A stretch of DNA of 64,000 bases from Neostapfia colusana (lineage: Eukaryota > Streptophyta > Magnoliopsida > Poales > Poaceae). Shown here one piece after another: positions 46,224-59,664 of this stretch (positions are counted from its first letter, which is position 1; every line of letters starts with the position of its first letter). The DNA lies in assembly GCA_030760725.1 (NCBI GenBank), contig JASWHV010000005.1:96168622-96232621 (forward strand). Reading direction: 5' to 3'. The translations under genes were made by a program, and so were the position numbers. A model generated the notes under the pieces. That model was not told the DNA's origin. It saw nothing but the letters and a program-made list of their open reading frames with translations, and made no database searches.

Positions 46224-47617
46224 CGTGTTGCCCGCGCCTCTTTGAATTCAGCTGCACCATTCGTGAACTAATATCAAAGATAGCTTGGTGACGCGTCAAC
46301 CAAGCCATTCCCAAGATTATGTCCATCCGCAATCCTTCCAGGATGATAAGAGTAGTAGGATATATCCGCCCATCCAAACATATAGGTGCTCGAGCTGCAA
46401 TCCTGCCCGCTGTCCTACTACCTCCCGGTGAATTAATTTGATATGATGCGGCCAAGGTAGTTGAGGGTATTTGGTGCTTAACCACATAATCTTTGCTGAT
46501 AAAATCATGTGTGGCACCCGAGTCGAACAACACGAATGTGGGCTGATCACGTAGGCTGAACATACCCGCAAACACGGGTTCTCCCACGGGAACATCTTCA
46601 TCTGCCATATAGTTTACGTTTCCCACTTTCAGTGTTGTCCTCCTTGGCTGACCATGGAATTTCTTTACAGCTTGTGATGATATGTTACTGCTGCTCGGCT
46701 TGGTCACAGGAAACTCCTGAGGAATATGCTCTACATCGCTACGAGTGTTGTACGATGCGAGCTCAGGATCTTCACCATATGAAAGTGGTTGATATACTTG
46801 TGCACTTTGCTGAGGTGAGGGTGCACAATTACTCATTTGCTGCTGTTGCAGCAGTGGTTGAACATCCATGGGTGAATATGGACAGTATTGAATCTTTAGT
46901 GGTCCGTCAAAGGACTGAATTTCCACCCCGGACGGTAAGAAATATATCACCGGTTGTTCTTGATGATAATCACCCGTAATTGCCAGTGATAATTTTCTCT
47001 TCCTCTTACTTTCCTTATGCTCGAGTTCAGCTATGTATTGAATCATAGCGGCATTAACTAACTCGCTATAATTCCCTTTATTGCATTGTGCCACTTTCGC
47101 CCGAAGCTTCACATCGAGCCCTCGGAAGAAGTAATGACACTTCATCGTCTCTTTATGCACATAAGCGGATGCATATTGTACTAAATGGTTAAATTCCGCA
47201 AAGTACTCCATAACACTCATGCCTCCTTGCTTGCATAGAATTCTTCAATTCTGGTTTTGACGATGCCCTCAAAGATATGACGTGCACGAAAAGCATCACG
47301 AAACTCCGTCCACGTCACATGTGGCCTTTAGCGATCTTAGCAAGATATTCAGACCACCAAGCCCCAGCGGATCCCTGAAGTTGCTGAGCGGCAAATAGAG
47401 CCTTCTCATATTCATCACACTGGAGCATTCCCAGTTTAGATTCAATCACCCGAAGCCAATGATCTGCCTTCAAGACTTCTTTAGCTTCCGAGAATACCGG
47501 TGGTTGTCTTGCTAGAAAATCCAGATACGTAGTCAGTGTGGGGTTTTTCTGTGAGGTCTCTTGTCGGATGCCTTGCTGCACCAACATCTCAAGAGACTCA
47601 GCCATTCTTCCTAACAT
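46224..47617 (-). pseudogene. gag: A1 gag and protease
   Basis: Minus strand. The gag capsid part runs from about 47617 (YLDFLARQPPVF, WLRVIESKLG, AWWSEYL). Frameshifts lie near 47325 and 47222, and it continues at MEYFAEFNHLVQY. A Gln-rich linker leads to a protease with an intact DSGATHDF motif (about 46523) and DIILGMAWLTRH. No CCHC knuckle is visible between gag and protease, unlike C, D and F. The upstream frame has a TAA just before 47640. It shifts frame into pol near 46223. Confidence 0.85.
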
Positions 47618-49520
47618 CTCCGCCAGTCTGGTTGATGATGGCGGTTATCATCGCTGCGACGAATCATTTCCATCCCGGCTGGAACCACCAACCTCATACC
47701 CGGAATGAGTATAACCCATACTGCAAGAGCGAGCAATTTATGGTTAATATCCAAGAGTGTACTCAGCTTTAACTCGAAACTATTAACCGCAAAAGCATCA
47801 CATCAACTGTGCAGCATATATAAAGGAAACAATGTTTTTTGACAATTCTGAAATATAACCAATGATTGTTGAAGTTTGTCAAACTCCTAAACCAACAACA
47901 AGAAATGATGAAAGATAACTAATGAATATGTCATGGAACTTAGAGAAGTATAAAAACCTTGATGTCCACAACAAGTCTCAAGTTACATGGGCAATGAACA
48001 ATGCTGTGTTCAGAATGACCATTTGGCTTTAATCCCAGAATTTGATTATGAAAATTGCAGTTTCATATCTCAAGTTGAATACCAAAGTTTCAGATAACTT
48101 CAATATCTTTCCAACGAGTATTTATTCGCCTTCATATCAGTTCTGGATCAGGAGTTATGATATTTCAAAGTTGACAGAAATCTGGAACAATTTTGACAGC
48201 ATCTCCTCTGAAAGTGTCTGTTTTGTCCGCAAGATTTCATAAAATTAGACTCCAAATCAGGAGAAACTTTGAACTACAAAGTCGTAGAACATATCTCAAA
48301 CTTTCCAACAGTGTCTTACACGTCCCTTAGAAAATTTTCTACAGGAAGTTATGGTCGAAATACCAAAAATTCCAGAGAGCATTTTTGGTCTGCCCTGTTT
48401 TTGGAAGGAGATTCTGTTCTGGTGTTGTACAGAAAAGGTGTAGAAGACTTCAAAACCTTTCCAGAAATGTATCCCTCACCTCCATTGGTTCAACTAATCA
48501 AAAGTTATTACCTGTTCAAATTCAGCAAAAATTCTGCCGAAAACAGAGGAGATGGTTTCTAAATATTTGAGACGGAAACTATACTCCCAATTGACTCTTA
48601 GTTCAATATAGGAGTTCATTAACCCCTAATGGAATCCTAGACTCCAAAATTACTCTTTTCTTGGGAAACTTCATTTTTCATGCAGTTAAGAACATATTAC
48701 GGTACTACGTTTCCTCACCAAATCAAAATCCTAACCGGCGTTACACTGGCATATACGTCTCAAATGGTGGCACTAAAACGATCACTCACACACGTTTTCT
48801 AGATGCAATGTTCTACTCGTGGTTAAGGTACCTGCAGAAAAAACAATCAATTTTGATGCACACAAAGGTTTTCCATTTCAGGCAGGTCCATATCATAGTA
48901 AAAACATACGCCCCATATCATTGCCATACGGGCCGTCCTTGAGTCAAGCCACGTCTCAAGGTACATGGTCGCGTTTTCACACCACACGACGGGGAACCCG
49001 AGTAGAGCGCGAATGGGTCGTCATGGTTGGGAATGATATCAACCCAACAGATACCTCCTACTGCCCTACATGGCACGCCGATGGCAAGAGCTGCGTATGT
49101 CCTCCTAGGCTATTTCTAGAAGAACACACTATCGTGTTACTGACCACACGATGGGGTTACCACTTTCTTGCCTAATGCACGCCAGGGACCAGCGTTTCAT
49201 ATGAACTCAGGAACATGAAGAGTTCAAGAGCATCATATTGACGTCTCACACCAAGCTGTGAGACCTATACCCTGAACCACTTTCCTTGTCAGGGAGAGCT
49301 AACCAAAATTGATCCGCTTTCGCTAGCGTTCCTTACCATTCTTACCTCCACGTAGGTGCGTCGTTACATAATTGAAATACTGAATGTAACACACTGTTAG
49401 CTTGCCACCTTAAGTAACTATGCTACTAATAGTCCTTATGTGGGCATACTATACGTTCCTCACTCGTATACTTTTATTTTTTTGAAAATAAGCTCTTTTT
49501 ATGTGTGCTATTCCCAATGC
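47618..49520 (-). other. A1 leader
   Basis: Untranslated leader of about 1.9 kb, homologous to the A2 leader. No convincing orf0 was found in it. Confidence 0.7.
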
Positions 49521-49533
49521 GGCTCTGATACCA
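49521..49533 (-). other. Primer binding site of A1
   Basis: The minus strand reads TGGTATCAGAGCC, a perfect Met-tRNA match, four bases from the LTR. Confidence 0.9.
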
Positions 49534-49537
49534 CGCC

Positions 49538-52500
49538 TGAGGGGAACCCCTTCCAGGATCCACACTCCAGGATAGACATTGGGTGGTGCCGTGCGATGCA
49601 GCACCCAACAGCATACACGAAAAGAACCATAAAGTACAAAGTCTTTTATTTCCCAATATAGTGTCATTTACAAAATAATGTACCACGAAGGTATACGCAG
49701 AGGAATATACATACACACTTACTCTCGGTCCTAACTATGCGAAAGAGAAGACGTCCAGCCCGCGGACGCTTCTTACTAGCTTCCACAAAGGTGAGTGCAG
49801 CGACAGGGTTTCCAGTGACAATCTATGGCTCACCGAACAACCATCTTCATAGCAAATTTTATAACCTGCAAAACACTAATAATGCAACTGTGAGCATGAT
49901 GGCTCAGCAAGACTTAACCGACACTCCTAAACATGAAACTCTACATGCAGGGATTAATAAGATAGGACAATTATGTTGCAATAACGACACACCTACATGT
50001 TGATCCTTACTTTCAGTTTAATAGCAGCAGATTATTATGCCTTAGGAAGCCCTCACATCGGAAGTCCACAATCAAACAAGAAACACTTTCCTCCGATGTG
50101 GCAATGCCCAAAGTGGAATATAAACTTAGTGAGATCTACAACTATAGCATACATGGTTGGCAGTACAATGAATTTAAGAACTTTACTTCAGCAATGATTC
50201 ATCTCACTTCATCTAGAAATAATTACTACGTCACAACTCAGTGAACAAGTGGTACTCATATAACCGTGAGGGACGGTGATTCGAATCAGGACACACCCAG
50301 AACACACGACACATACACCCGCCTCGAAAGACTCACAGAAGAGCTCTGTCTTACATTGTATGCAGCAACCTTTCACCCGTCACTCCAATGCCGAACCAGT
50401 TCTGCCGACCCATCAGAAGGGCCACTACCCGGAACACGTCGAAGTTGCTCCGCTAGCGGGTTTACACCTTTGACACAAACCCCCAAAGGACGACCGTATA
50501 AGTTTCAACACGAGAGTACCCGAGTTACATCGGTTTCCTGGATCCCATAATTCCAGTATGCATCCAGTACTGTTCAAACTTGCTCAGCAGGGCAGCATAC
50601 GCATCGGTCCTTAACCGACACAAACAGAGCTACAGCAACACAGGCCCAACGTCCTGCTGCTCCTACTCTCTGCTCGGTCTCATTTTCTTTTCCAGAACTT
50701 TCATTCTCTAGAATCATGCCCCGCTGAACTAACATCCTAAACTCGCGAGTAGCTTCCAACTACCCGACTTGTACCGGATCCTATACAACTTAAGCCTAGC
50801 AGAAAACTACATGAAGCTAACCTGTTCTACCCTGTAACTCCAAGTTTTTGTGGTCATGCATTTGGAGTATCAATCACCTTGACCTAATGCACAATACATA
50901 CTAGACCCATAAAAGTGATACAAAGTAAAATTTGTTAAATACAAACCGGGGCTTGCCTTATGTTGCTGCAGGTTTAGTTCTACTTTATAGTCAGTATCTT
51001 GGCAACAATTAAATCTTCAACTTGCTGATCCGAGTCAGAGTTCCTCATCGAACTCCTTCGTCGTGTTTCCTACTGATATGAATATGCACAGTTTTATGTT
51101 GCAAGTAAAGACATTATAAAACAAAAGCGTTTTATGTCTTAAGCATGGTTTAGACCAACTAGGAATCGAGATTTGGGTTTTGGCTATGTGCTGGAACAGA
51201 GACAGGAACATTGTGAGCATTGGAGATTTTGGAACTCAAGTTTAAAGAACTAGATAAAGGACATAAGGATGGAACTAGAAAGGATTAGCAGAAAATTCAG
51301 AAGATGATCCCAAATTGCTCTGAAATTTTTACAGTGGTGCAAAGATCCTACAGAGGTATGTCTTGCACAATTTCAGACAAAGTTGATATAAGATGTGGCC
51401 TAAAGAATTTTCTTAGCTTTTTGACTTCTCTGAATTCCTATGGCAATTATAGTGTCTTTTCATGCTCCAAATTTGGTTTTTTCAGAAACTTGGGAGTCTC
51501 CTGACTCCATAGGACTTGGTTTCACCGTTTTTGGAGCTTCCTACACGGAGATATGGAATTTAGAAGATGGAGCTAAAAGCTGAAAAATCTTTCTGTTATT
51601 TTTCCTAATTTTCAGAGACATACAAGATTGAATCAATATTTGGCAAAGCAAGTTAGGTTCAATGCCTCTGAAATTTTTACTGAAGTTCAAATACTTTCGG
51701 GAGAATGTCGTGCCCAAATTAGGGAATTGTCCAATAAACACAACTCCTGTAAAAATTCCTACAATGTTTCCTTTAAATGAATTAATGAGACAAATCATGA
51801 ATTTTAATAAATATTGGGCTGCACCCATGGATAGTACTCTTTTAGAGGAATCCAAATAAATTTATTTCACAATTTTTGGAGATTCCTACACAAAGTTATG
51901 GCTCTCCAAAGTTTGAACTGAATTAGGAAAATCTGGAAAAGTTTAAACACTGCCCGTGGGCCCCACCTGTCACCCCTCATCTTCAACCTCGCGGCAGACA
52001 GGGTCAGTGGCGTCTCCCTCCGGCGTGGGTCGCCGGAAGACCCTTCTCGGCCGTCTTCCGGCCCCCTACTGGCCCCCTGGGGGTTTTGAGGGATGGGAAA
52101 CCTGATGGTGGGGTCAAATCCGGCAGGTGGTGACTGGAATGGCGCCCCCACGGCAGCAGCCGCGGCCATGACTCCAGCAACCTCTAGCTCACACAAAAAT
52201 GGCTCAAACAACTTGGTTTTTCTTCCTACAGTACCGTGGTGGAACCCTAAGCCTCGTCATGCAATCAAATCATCTCAAAAATGGCTGCAAACAAGAGTTC
52301 ATCGGCAACCTAGGGCCAGAACCGGCGGCGGCTCGGAATTCTCGAAGAACAGCGCTAAATCTTGATGATTTTCAATGGTTTTTGATCCTAGAGGAGTGTG
52401 TGAGTGTCTAGATCATGTTTGTAGCTCAGCATACTGATGGCGGACTGATTACAACGAATTTTGAAGATTGGTGAGGCTCGGTCCTAGGTATACCGAAACA

Positions 52501-53278
52501 ATAAACAGCAAAATTCATCCTCGGCGATGCACGAAAGGAGAAGAGGGTTGCACTGTTGGTTTGCACACCTGAGGGTGCTCCTTTTTCGTGTAGACCGTCG
52601 GCCACGAAGCAGTATCTAGCAGGCAGTCACCGGGGAACAGCGAGTGGCGGCTGCGGTGGCTGGTTTCTTCTGTTGTGCGAGGCAGGGGGTGGAGAGCAAG
52701 GAAGGAGAAACGGTCCACAGCAGCTGCGCGCTTATCCTTTGGCCTCCGGGGTAAATTAGCAGGAGGTGGAGCTCAAGACATCGGTTGGCCGACGTTGCCG
52801 GGAGGTGGCGCGCGCTCAAGACTCGCTGGAGTCGGTTTGCATTTTTGTGAGACTGACCGGTGGGGTCCACAGTCACAATTCTCCCTCTCTCTTTGCTTTA
52901 GAATTCCCACCCTGATTTTGTCCGAAAATTCCCAAAATTGGAGGGTAGACCAAAAGGAATATGAGAAACACAATGGTGCCCTCAAATTTTAATTTCGATG
53001 AAGTCAGAATTTGAAACTGAGATTTAAATTGAAATTCGATTTTTTCCCGTTTTAATTCCAACGACTAGGAAACCTTCTCCAAATGATCCGAAATTTTTCC
53101 AGGATACCCATGGATGTGTGGAGAATCAAATTGTCGCTTTAGATCTGCGTGTTTGGAAATTTTTACAAGTTCAAGTTTAGACGCGGAGCTCACACCATTA
53201 AATTCAAAAGTTTAAATTCCCTCTCATTTTCTAGGTGTGATTTGCAGCTCCACTTGCTAGAATTTTTGGGATTCCACA
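49538..53278 (-). mobile_element. A1 5' LTR
   Basis: 3741 bp on the minus strand, from TGTGGAATCCC at 53278 to CCCCTCA at 49538. It contains the stem-loop at 49891. The right border abuts the leader of F within a 122-bp repeated segment. No gene seen inside. Confidence 0.9.
49891..49906 (-). other. Conserved LTR stem-loop (A1)
   Basis: TGAGC - ATGATG - GCTCA, about 353 bp from the LTR 3' end. Confidence 0.5.
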
Positions 53279-53400
53279 ATGTATAGGTAGTGACGACATG
53301 AGTACGACTTCTCGGAGACCTGAGAATAATGTATCTTGTACAAAGTTTATGCTTTATCAATATATGTGAATGTTGTGCAGGTTATTCATGTGTCACTTCA
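53279..53400 (+). repeat. 122-bp repeat in F leader, copy 1
   Basis: Same length as 53732-53853, with about six mismatches. It may have extended further left before A1 was inserted. Confidence 0.85.
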
Positions 53401-53647
53401 ATACCTTACTCAAGAGCGGGACGACGCTATTGAGGAAGGGCAGGGCTGGGAAGAAGACTACAACCAGGCCATGGATGAGGTGAATGTGTTGCAGGACCTC
53501 GTACCCCCGGTATCGGGCATACAGGTGGTCTTGGGTCTTCCGGAAATGGGAGAACCCAAGATGGGAGAGGAGGTTGTAGACCCAGAGCCACCAGCAGAGG
53601 TACCGGACGAGGACGACCCGCAGGAGGTCGAGTTCTACTCCGAGTAG
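53381..53647 (+). pseudogene. F orf0 remnant
   Basis: About 89 codons open to a TAG at 53645-53647. It encodes a coiled-coil-like stretch (LTQERDDAIEEG and onward) and an acidic, Pro-rich tail, the same layout as the end of orf0 in C, and lies just upstream of gag. The N-terminal part is lost with the A1 insertion. Similarity to the C protein is in composition and position rather than clear residue identity. Confidence 0.5.
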
Positions 53648-53731
53648 GGGGTTACCGTTGCCAAGTAGGGCAACCAGAGTGGAGTAACCCAAACTTTTGT
53701 AACCAGTGATATGTCGTGTAGGCAGTAGCGT

Positions 53732-53853
53732 ATGTATAGGTAGTGACGACATGAGCACGACTTCTCGGAGACCGGAGAATAATGTATCTTGTATAAAGTT
53801 TATGCTTTATCAATATATGTGAATGTTGTGCAAATTATTCATGCGTCACTTCA
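53732..53853 (+). repeat. 122-bp repeat in F leader, copy 2
   Basis: Second copy, between the orf0 remnant and gag. The two copies flank the orf0 tail. Confidence 0.85.
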
Positions 53854-53923
53854 AATACCAACTGTTTCATATGGAAAAATTTAAGTATGACATGTGCTGA
53901 TCGCTGCTGTCTTGAATTTCAGA

Positions 53924-55130
53924 ATGACTCGTACTCGTGCCAAACCGGACGTTGGGGGTTCTAGTCAAGGGGGAGAAACCTCCCAACAGCCTCCCGAGGA
54001 CTCCTCGGGACATCAACAGCAACAGCAGCAACAGCAACAGCAAACACCGCCACCGCCAACGGTTACATTGGCCGATATCGTTGCGGCAATGGCGGGTTCT
54101 CATCAGCAGCACACGGAGTTGCTGCAAACTCTTATTGTGAATACGTCTCGACCAGAGAGGCGTCAAGATCATGAGGAGCGCCAACATAGCTCCTATTCCG
54201 ACTTTCTAGCGACTCATCGCCCGGTATTCTCAAGGGCCGATGAACCCCTCGATGCGAACAACTGGCTCCGCACGATGGAGATGAAGTTCGGGCTGCTCCA
54301 AGTGAGTGAGCAGCACAAGACTCAGTTCACGGTCCAACAGCTTCAAGGATCCGCGAGCGCTTGGTGGGCGAACTACTGTGCTTCGCAACCCACCGAGTGA
54401 GTTATGACCTAGGCGGAGTTCCGGACGGCCTTCAGGGCATATCACATACCGCCGGGTCTTATGAAGAGGAAGACGCAGGAGTTCCTTCGCCTGCAACAAG
54501 GAAGCAGGAACGTGCTGGAATGCTCCAGAGCGTTCAATGATCTTGCACTCTACGCTTCTTATCACGCCGACACCGACGAGAAGCGGCGGGATCATTTTTA
54601 CCAGGGGCTTAACCCGCTCCTAAAGGACAAGCTGGTAATGTTCAATCGCGGCAGCCTCAATGACATTATTGATGCTGCGATTGTTCAGGAGGACTCCGGC
54701 AAGGAGTTAGCGGCGGTGGAGAGGAAACAAAGCATGCCGCAGAGCAGCGGAGAAGGAGATGGTCCTTCTCAATAATACCGTATGGTGAGTCGCTCACCAT
54801 CGGGTCAACGCTGGCAGCCACCACAAAGGCCGATGCCATTCCGCAGTCGGCTCCACCAGCATCCAGGCAGGCACTACCAGAACCACCTCCGCAACAGAAA
54901 CAGCAGCAGCGGACGATGCCGCGTGCGTTTGCACCTCAGCAGCGCATGCCGGGCTTTCGTCCCCCAAGCACGGGCCAGACAGCCGCCACATGCTTCAATT
55001 GCGGTCGCCCAGGACACTTCGCCAATACTGTCCTGAGAGGCAAGGCGGCAGAGTAGCACCACAGTTTCCGGGGAGGAATCAGCCCCGGAACCCCACTAAT
55101 GCGCGGCGGGCAAATCCTAAGCCCCACACC
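53924..55130 (+). pseudogene. gag: F gag
   Basis: Starts MTRTRAKPDVGG. A CAG/CAA run at about 54010-54050 gives a polyGln tract. The capsid region follows (SSYSDFLATHRPVF, WLRTMEMKFGLL, SAWWANYC, AEFRTAFRAYHIPPG, FYQGLNPLLKDKL), then a CCHC knuckle starting CFNCGRPGHF near 54976 whose last Cys is reached only after a frame change near 55020. Stops: TGA 54398-54400, TAG 54410-54412 (a Trp position) and TAA near 54773. At least two frameshifts. Confidence 0.88.
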
Positions 55131-55735
55131 GTCCACCAACTCACCATAGAGAACGTGCCGGAGGGAGAGCCAATCTTGCGGGTATGTTTCAACTCCACCA
55201 GCATATCTCTATAGTGTTATTTGATTCAGGCGCCACGCATAGCTTCATTAGCCAAGCTTTCATGGCTAAATACAGCTTACAAATACTACCAACCGAAAGT
55301 CCATACTTGATTTGTTCAGCGGGTGGGAAAATTTCAGCAAGCATGATGGTTCCAAAAGTGCCATTATGCTTAGAGGGTAGAGTATAGCCTATGTCTCTCA
55401 TAGTTTTAGAGGGACAGAAGGTCGATGTCATCCTAGGGATGTCATGGTTAACCCGCCACGACGCTGTTTTAGACACAGTCCTCCGAGTCGTGCATTTGAA
55501 CTCAGAAGTGCACGAGTCGCACTCTTTATTTCTGGACAGTCCAGGAATAAAACTTCCAAGTGTATATCAATCCACAACCATCAGATTGGAAGACATTCCA
55601 GTAGTCCGTGAGTTCCCTGACGTGTTCCCGGATGATTTACCGGGGATGCCGCCCGACCGAGAGGTGGAGTTCAAGATTGACCTTACACCGGGAACTATGC
55701 CAATATTCCGGAGGCCATACAAGATGGCGCCCAAG
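55131..55735 (+). pseudogene. pol: F protease and start of reverse transcriptase
   Basis: The protease has an intact LFDSGATHSFIS (about 55217) and VILGMSWLTRH (about 55430). A TAG at 55386-55388 breaks it, and the start is in another frame from gag. The RT linker VREFPDVFPDDLPGMPPDREVEF leads to RRPYKMAPK, where solo LTR A5 splits the gene at 55735. Confidence 0.9.
55731..55735 (+). repeat. Left target-site duplication of A5 (ccaag)
   Basis: Identical to 59660-59664. Confidence 0.95.
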
Positions 55736-58700
55736 TGTAAAATCCCCAAAAAGTGGTTGCAAGAATTTTAAGCTCATGTACACATAGGAAAAATGAGGGG
55801 AATTGAAAACTTTGAATTATAAGGTGTAAGTTTAAAGTGAGGATTCAAACTTCCCAAAACTTACAAACATGGAGATCTAAATTCACAACTTGGGTCTTCA
55901 TATTTCAAATATTTAACTTTCCAAATTTCAGCTCTTTTGGCAGAGTTCCAATATTTGTTTGGGATTAAAAGGAGAAAACCCTCTAATCTGAATTTCAAAT
56001 TCAGTTTCAAATTCCAATTTCCTCAATTTGCAAATTTGGTTCCACAAATGTGTCCTCCACATTTGAATGAGCAGCCGTGCAAAAAATTGGAAACTTTGGA
56101 GCTGGTTTGCTATGTTTTTGGGATAATACAAAATGGAGAATTCAAACTCCATTTCAATTGCAAATGATCAAACACAATTCAAATTCTACACCAGAATTTA
56201 AACCATTTGAATACAGCAAATTCAAACCTTAACTTTGGGGTGAAGTAAGGTCTTTAATTCTGAGTTGCTAAATGGAAAATATCAGAGAAAATTTGACTAA
56301 ACAAAGGTGGAGGTGGGGCCCAATTGTCAGCCACACAAAGCAAACAAACCGACCCTGTTTTCATTCGGCTGTTCACCGTGCGCCACCGATCGACGGCTGC
56401 CTCCACCGAGCTGCTTCCTAGCTGCCCCCAAGGTCAATCCAGTGCACGTGGGCGGGCAGGGCCACAAAACACTTCTATTTCTCCTCTCTGCCGTCATCCG
56501 TACCCTTCTCAGTTCCTCTGCCCGAGCGCCGACCGAAACCGTGAGCTACCTCGCCGCTCGGTTCCTTCCGATCAACCACAGCCCTCTGAGCTCGGCTGCT
56601 CGAGCCATCCACAGCAAAGAGTAGCGCCTTGACAGCACCCCCTAGAGTTCCTCCAAGGTTTACCGATCAGAGCTGCTCGAAAAACCCGGATTGGCGCCAA
56701 AGCTTTGAGGTGCCCGGACCTCGCCGTTTCCGCTCACCGTCGACAGCCTCATCTGGCCACCCTCTCCTCCGACTTCCTATACAAGAAAGGTGCGCGGGTA
56801 GCCCTGGATGGTGTAGCGTCCAGCCGTATGGCAAATGATTCATCGAGTACCTCAAATTTCATTGTTTCACGAACCCTAGTGTAGAAGAACGAGGCTCGGT
56901 TCATATCCAAATTCGGGTTGCACGATCAACCACGCCTCGAGCTCACGTGCACATAGCTTCTGCACTCTCTAGCGCCCGTTCTCGACGAAGAACCGAGGAA
57001 GACCATCAAGTGTTGGCTGTCTTCTAGTTAATTTTCACGCCGCCATGGGAAAACACTTCGGCTCACCATTGAACCCTAGTTTGCCGGCCGTTTCATCGAG
57101 CTAGGCAGCTTGTTCAAGCTCCTACATCTTCCACTGGTGCTCTAGAGCCCGAAAACCGATTGTTTGGTGGAAGAAAGAGGTTTCCCGACCTCGCCGGAGT
57201 TTGAAACCTTGCTGTCACTGGTGCGCGCCATTTTCCGGTGGGTTTTAGCCGTCGGTGACACCACCAGAGTGTTCAGCGGGGTCGATAATGGAGGAGCGGC
57301 GAGTTTGGGCCCGGGAGATGGCCGGGAAAGCCTTTCCCGCCACCCTCGCCAGAGTAAACGTCACGGGCTCCTCTGTTTGGCGCGAGGGAGAAGAAAGAAC
57401 TGACGGGTGGGGCCCACCGCTGGGATTTAAACATTTCCAGAATTTCCTAATACAGTTCAAACTTCGGAGACTCATAACTTTGTGCAGAAAACTCCAAAAA
57501 AGGGTGAGACCAATTTTGTTGGAATCCTCATGAGTACTTCACAGAGAAACCAATTTTAGGCTATGAAAATGCCCAGGAATTTCTATAGAATTGTTTTAAC
57601 TAAATCTTTAGGGATTTATTACAGGAGCAATTCTTTATGAAATATTCCCAAATTTGGGCAGATAATCCTTTTCATAGTTACTGATCTCCAGTAAAAATTT
57701 GGGCTTCATTGGAGTCCCTTTTCTAGCTCAAATTGCCTTCCCAAGTTCAGCCTTTATTTGGAAATTCAAATTTAAACAGAAAACTTTTCAGAACTCCTGT
57801 CCAACTTCAAAAATGCATATCTCTCTGTTGGTAGTTCCAAAAATGGTGAAACAATTTTTTTAGAACCATGGAGACTTACCCTAATCAGATATTCCATTGT
57901 TAGCTATGTCAAAACTCCTGATTTGGGCTTAAAATTCAGAGAAGCATTGTACTTGTAGAAATTTTAAAGACTACATTGTGCAATGACATGTCTCCAAATT
58001 TTGCTCAGATCATCCTTAGAAGGTATAGTATCCACTGTAAAAATCCCAAAGGGCAATTAAGGATTCTAAATAGCAATAGCTATGAATAGAAGTCCAATTC
58101 TTATAAATCCTTAATACTTACACATGTATTTTATTATATTTCATAATAGTGACCGAAGTTGAAGACGCACCGGAGCCCTTGGACGTCCTTCCACCTGAAG
58201 CTAACTTCCCGTTTGACTCGCAACCAGGCAAGTCCCGGTTTGCACTTAAGTACCTTTTATAAAGCTTTTTATTTGTATCACTTACGTCTAGTGTGAATGT
58301 TTGCATTAGAGTTAGGGTGATTGAAGCCCCACTCGCATAACCTTTTAAATCCTATGGAGGGTTGGGTAGCTTACAGACTCGACGAGTAGAGAATGCCGTG
58401 CTAACATGCTTAGGATTTCGGTTGAAGTTGAGTAGTTGGAATCTACTCGCGAGGTAAGGTTTTATCACACGGTTTCGTAAGAATAGAAAATGGCTTAAAA
58501 GTGGAGAAAATGAGACCCAACAGGGGGGATAGGAAGCAGTGAGCGGAGGTCTCACGTGCATATCCCTGTTGGTGTCGATTGAGGACCGAGTCGTGTCCTG
58601 ATGAACAAGTATCAAACAGTACCGGATGGCATACTGACATAATCAGGAAACCGATGTAATTGGTTAACCTGGGTGCCGAGGCTTACCCAACCGTAAATAG

Positions 58701-59659
58701 GAATGGGTTGAGGGTAGCAAGGTGTAAATCTGCCGGTGGCACAGTCACGCTCCACGCGGGGACCTCCTGCCCGTTACGGATGGACCGGTTCGGTGTTTTG
58801 GTTGCCTTTGAAAGTTTGTTGCATACAACAGAGTAGGAAGGGGTGTGGAATCACGCTTCTGAAAGTGGGTGTATGCAACGTGTTGTCCGGGTGTCTCCTG
58901 ATTGCAATCACCGTCCCTCACGGTTATTTGAGTACCTCTTGTTCACTATTTCATGATGTAGTAAGAAGTAAAGTAAGCCAGTTGAATGATAATATGCTGT
59001 GATGATAGATTAATGTTTTGGAAACCATGTCTGCTGTAGAGGTAGAACTAATTAAGTTTAATTTCTTCTTTGGGCATCACCACATCGGAGGAAAGCGTTT
59101 CTTGTTTGATTGTGGACTTCCGATGTGAGGGCTGCCTAAGGCACATGAATCTGCTGCTATAAAAACTGAAAGTAAGGATCAACTTATAGGCGTGTCTTTG
59201 TCGCAAATTCCTTTTCCTATCATACACATCCCTGCATGTAGAGTTCCATGCCTAGGCTAGACGGTTAAGCCTTGCTGAGCCATCGTGCTCACGGTTGCAA
59301 TATTTGAGCTGTATGCAGGTGAGAGCTATGAGGAGGGTTCCGAAGATGAGGCGATGCCCCCGTCGGGGTACACGGCAGAGCTGGAGCCCTGCACACCACC
59401 GTGATCTCCGGTTACTTGCTGCTAGTGTGTAGCGTCCCCGGGCTGGACGGCTGCACTTTTGCATAGTTAGGATGAGAGGCTACTAATGTACATTACTTCC
59501 TCTGTATAGTTATAATTTGTAAAAGACTTCCGCTGTTTTATATCAAACAAAAGTTTGTATGTTGTTCTCTAATCTTTTTGTTTATGCTGTTGGGTGCCGC
59601 ATCGCACGGCACCACCCTATGCAATCTTGGAGTGGGTGAACCATGGGGTGGTCCCCGCA
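55736..59659 (+). mobile_element. A5: solo LTR of family A inside F pol
   Basis: 3924 bp from TGTAAAATCCCC to CCCCGCA. The RT frame of F stops at its left border and resumes at KELAELK on the right, with a perfect CCAAG duplication. There is no PBS or internal region. Nearest relative is the A2 LTR. It carries the stem-loop at 59276 and CTTCCGCTG near 59527. No credible gene inside. Confidence 0.93.
59276..59291 (+). other. Conserved LTR stem-loop (A5)
   Basis: TGAGC - CATCGT - GCTCA, about 370-385 bp before the LTR 3' end. Confidence 0.5.
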
Positions 59660-59664
59660 CCAAG
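59660..59664 (+). repeat. Right target-site duplication of A5 (ccaag)
   Basis: Identical to 55731-55735. Confidence 0.95.
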
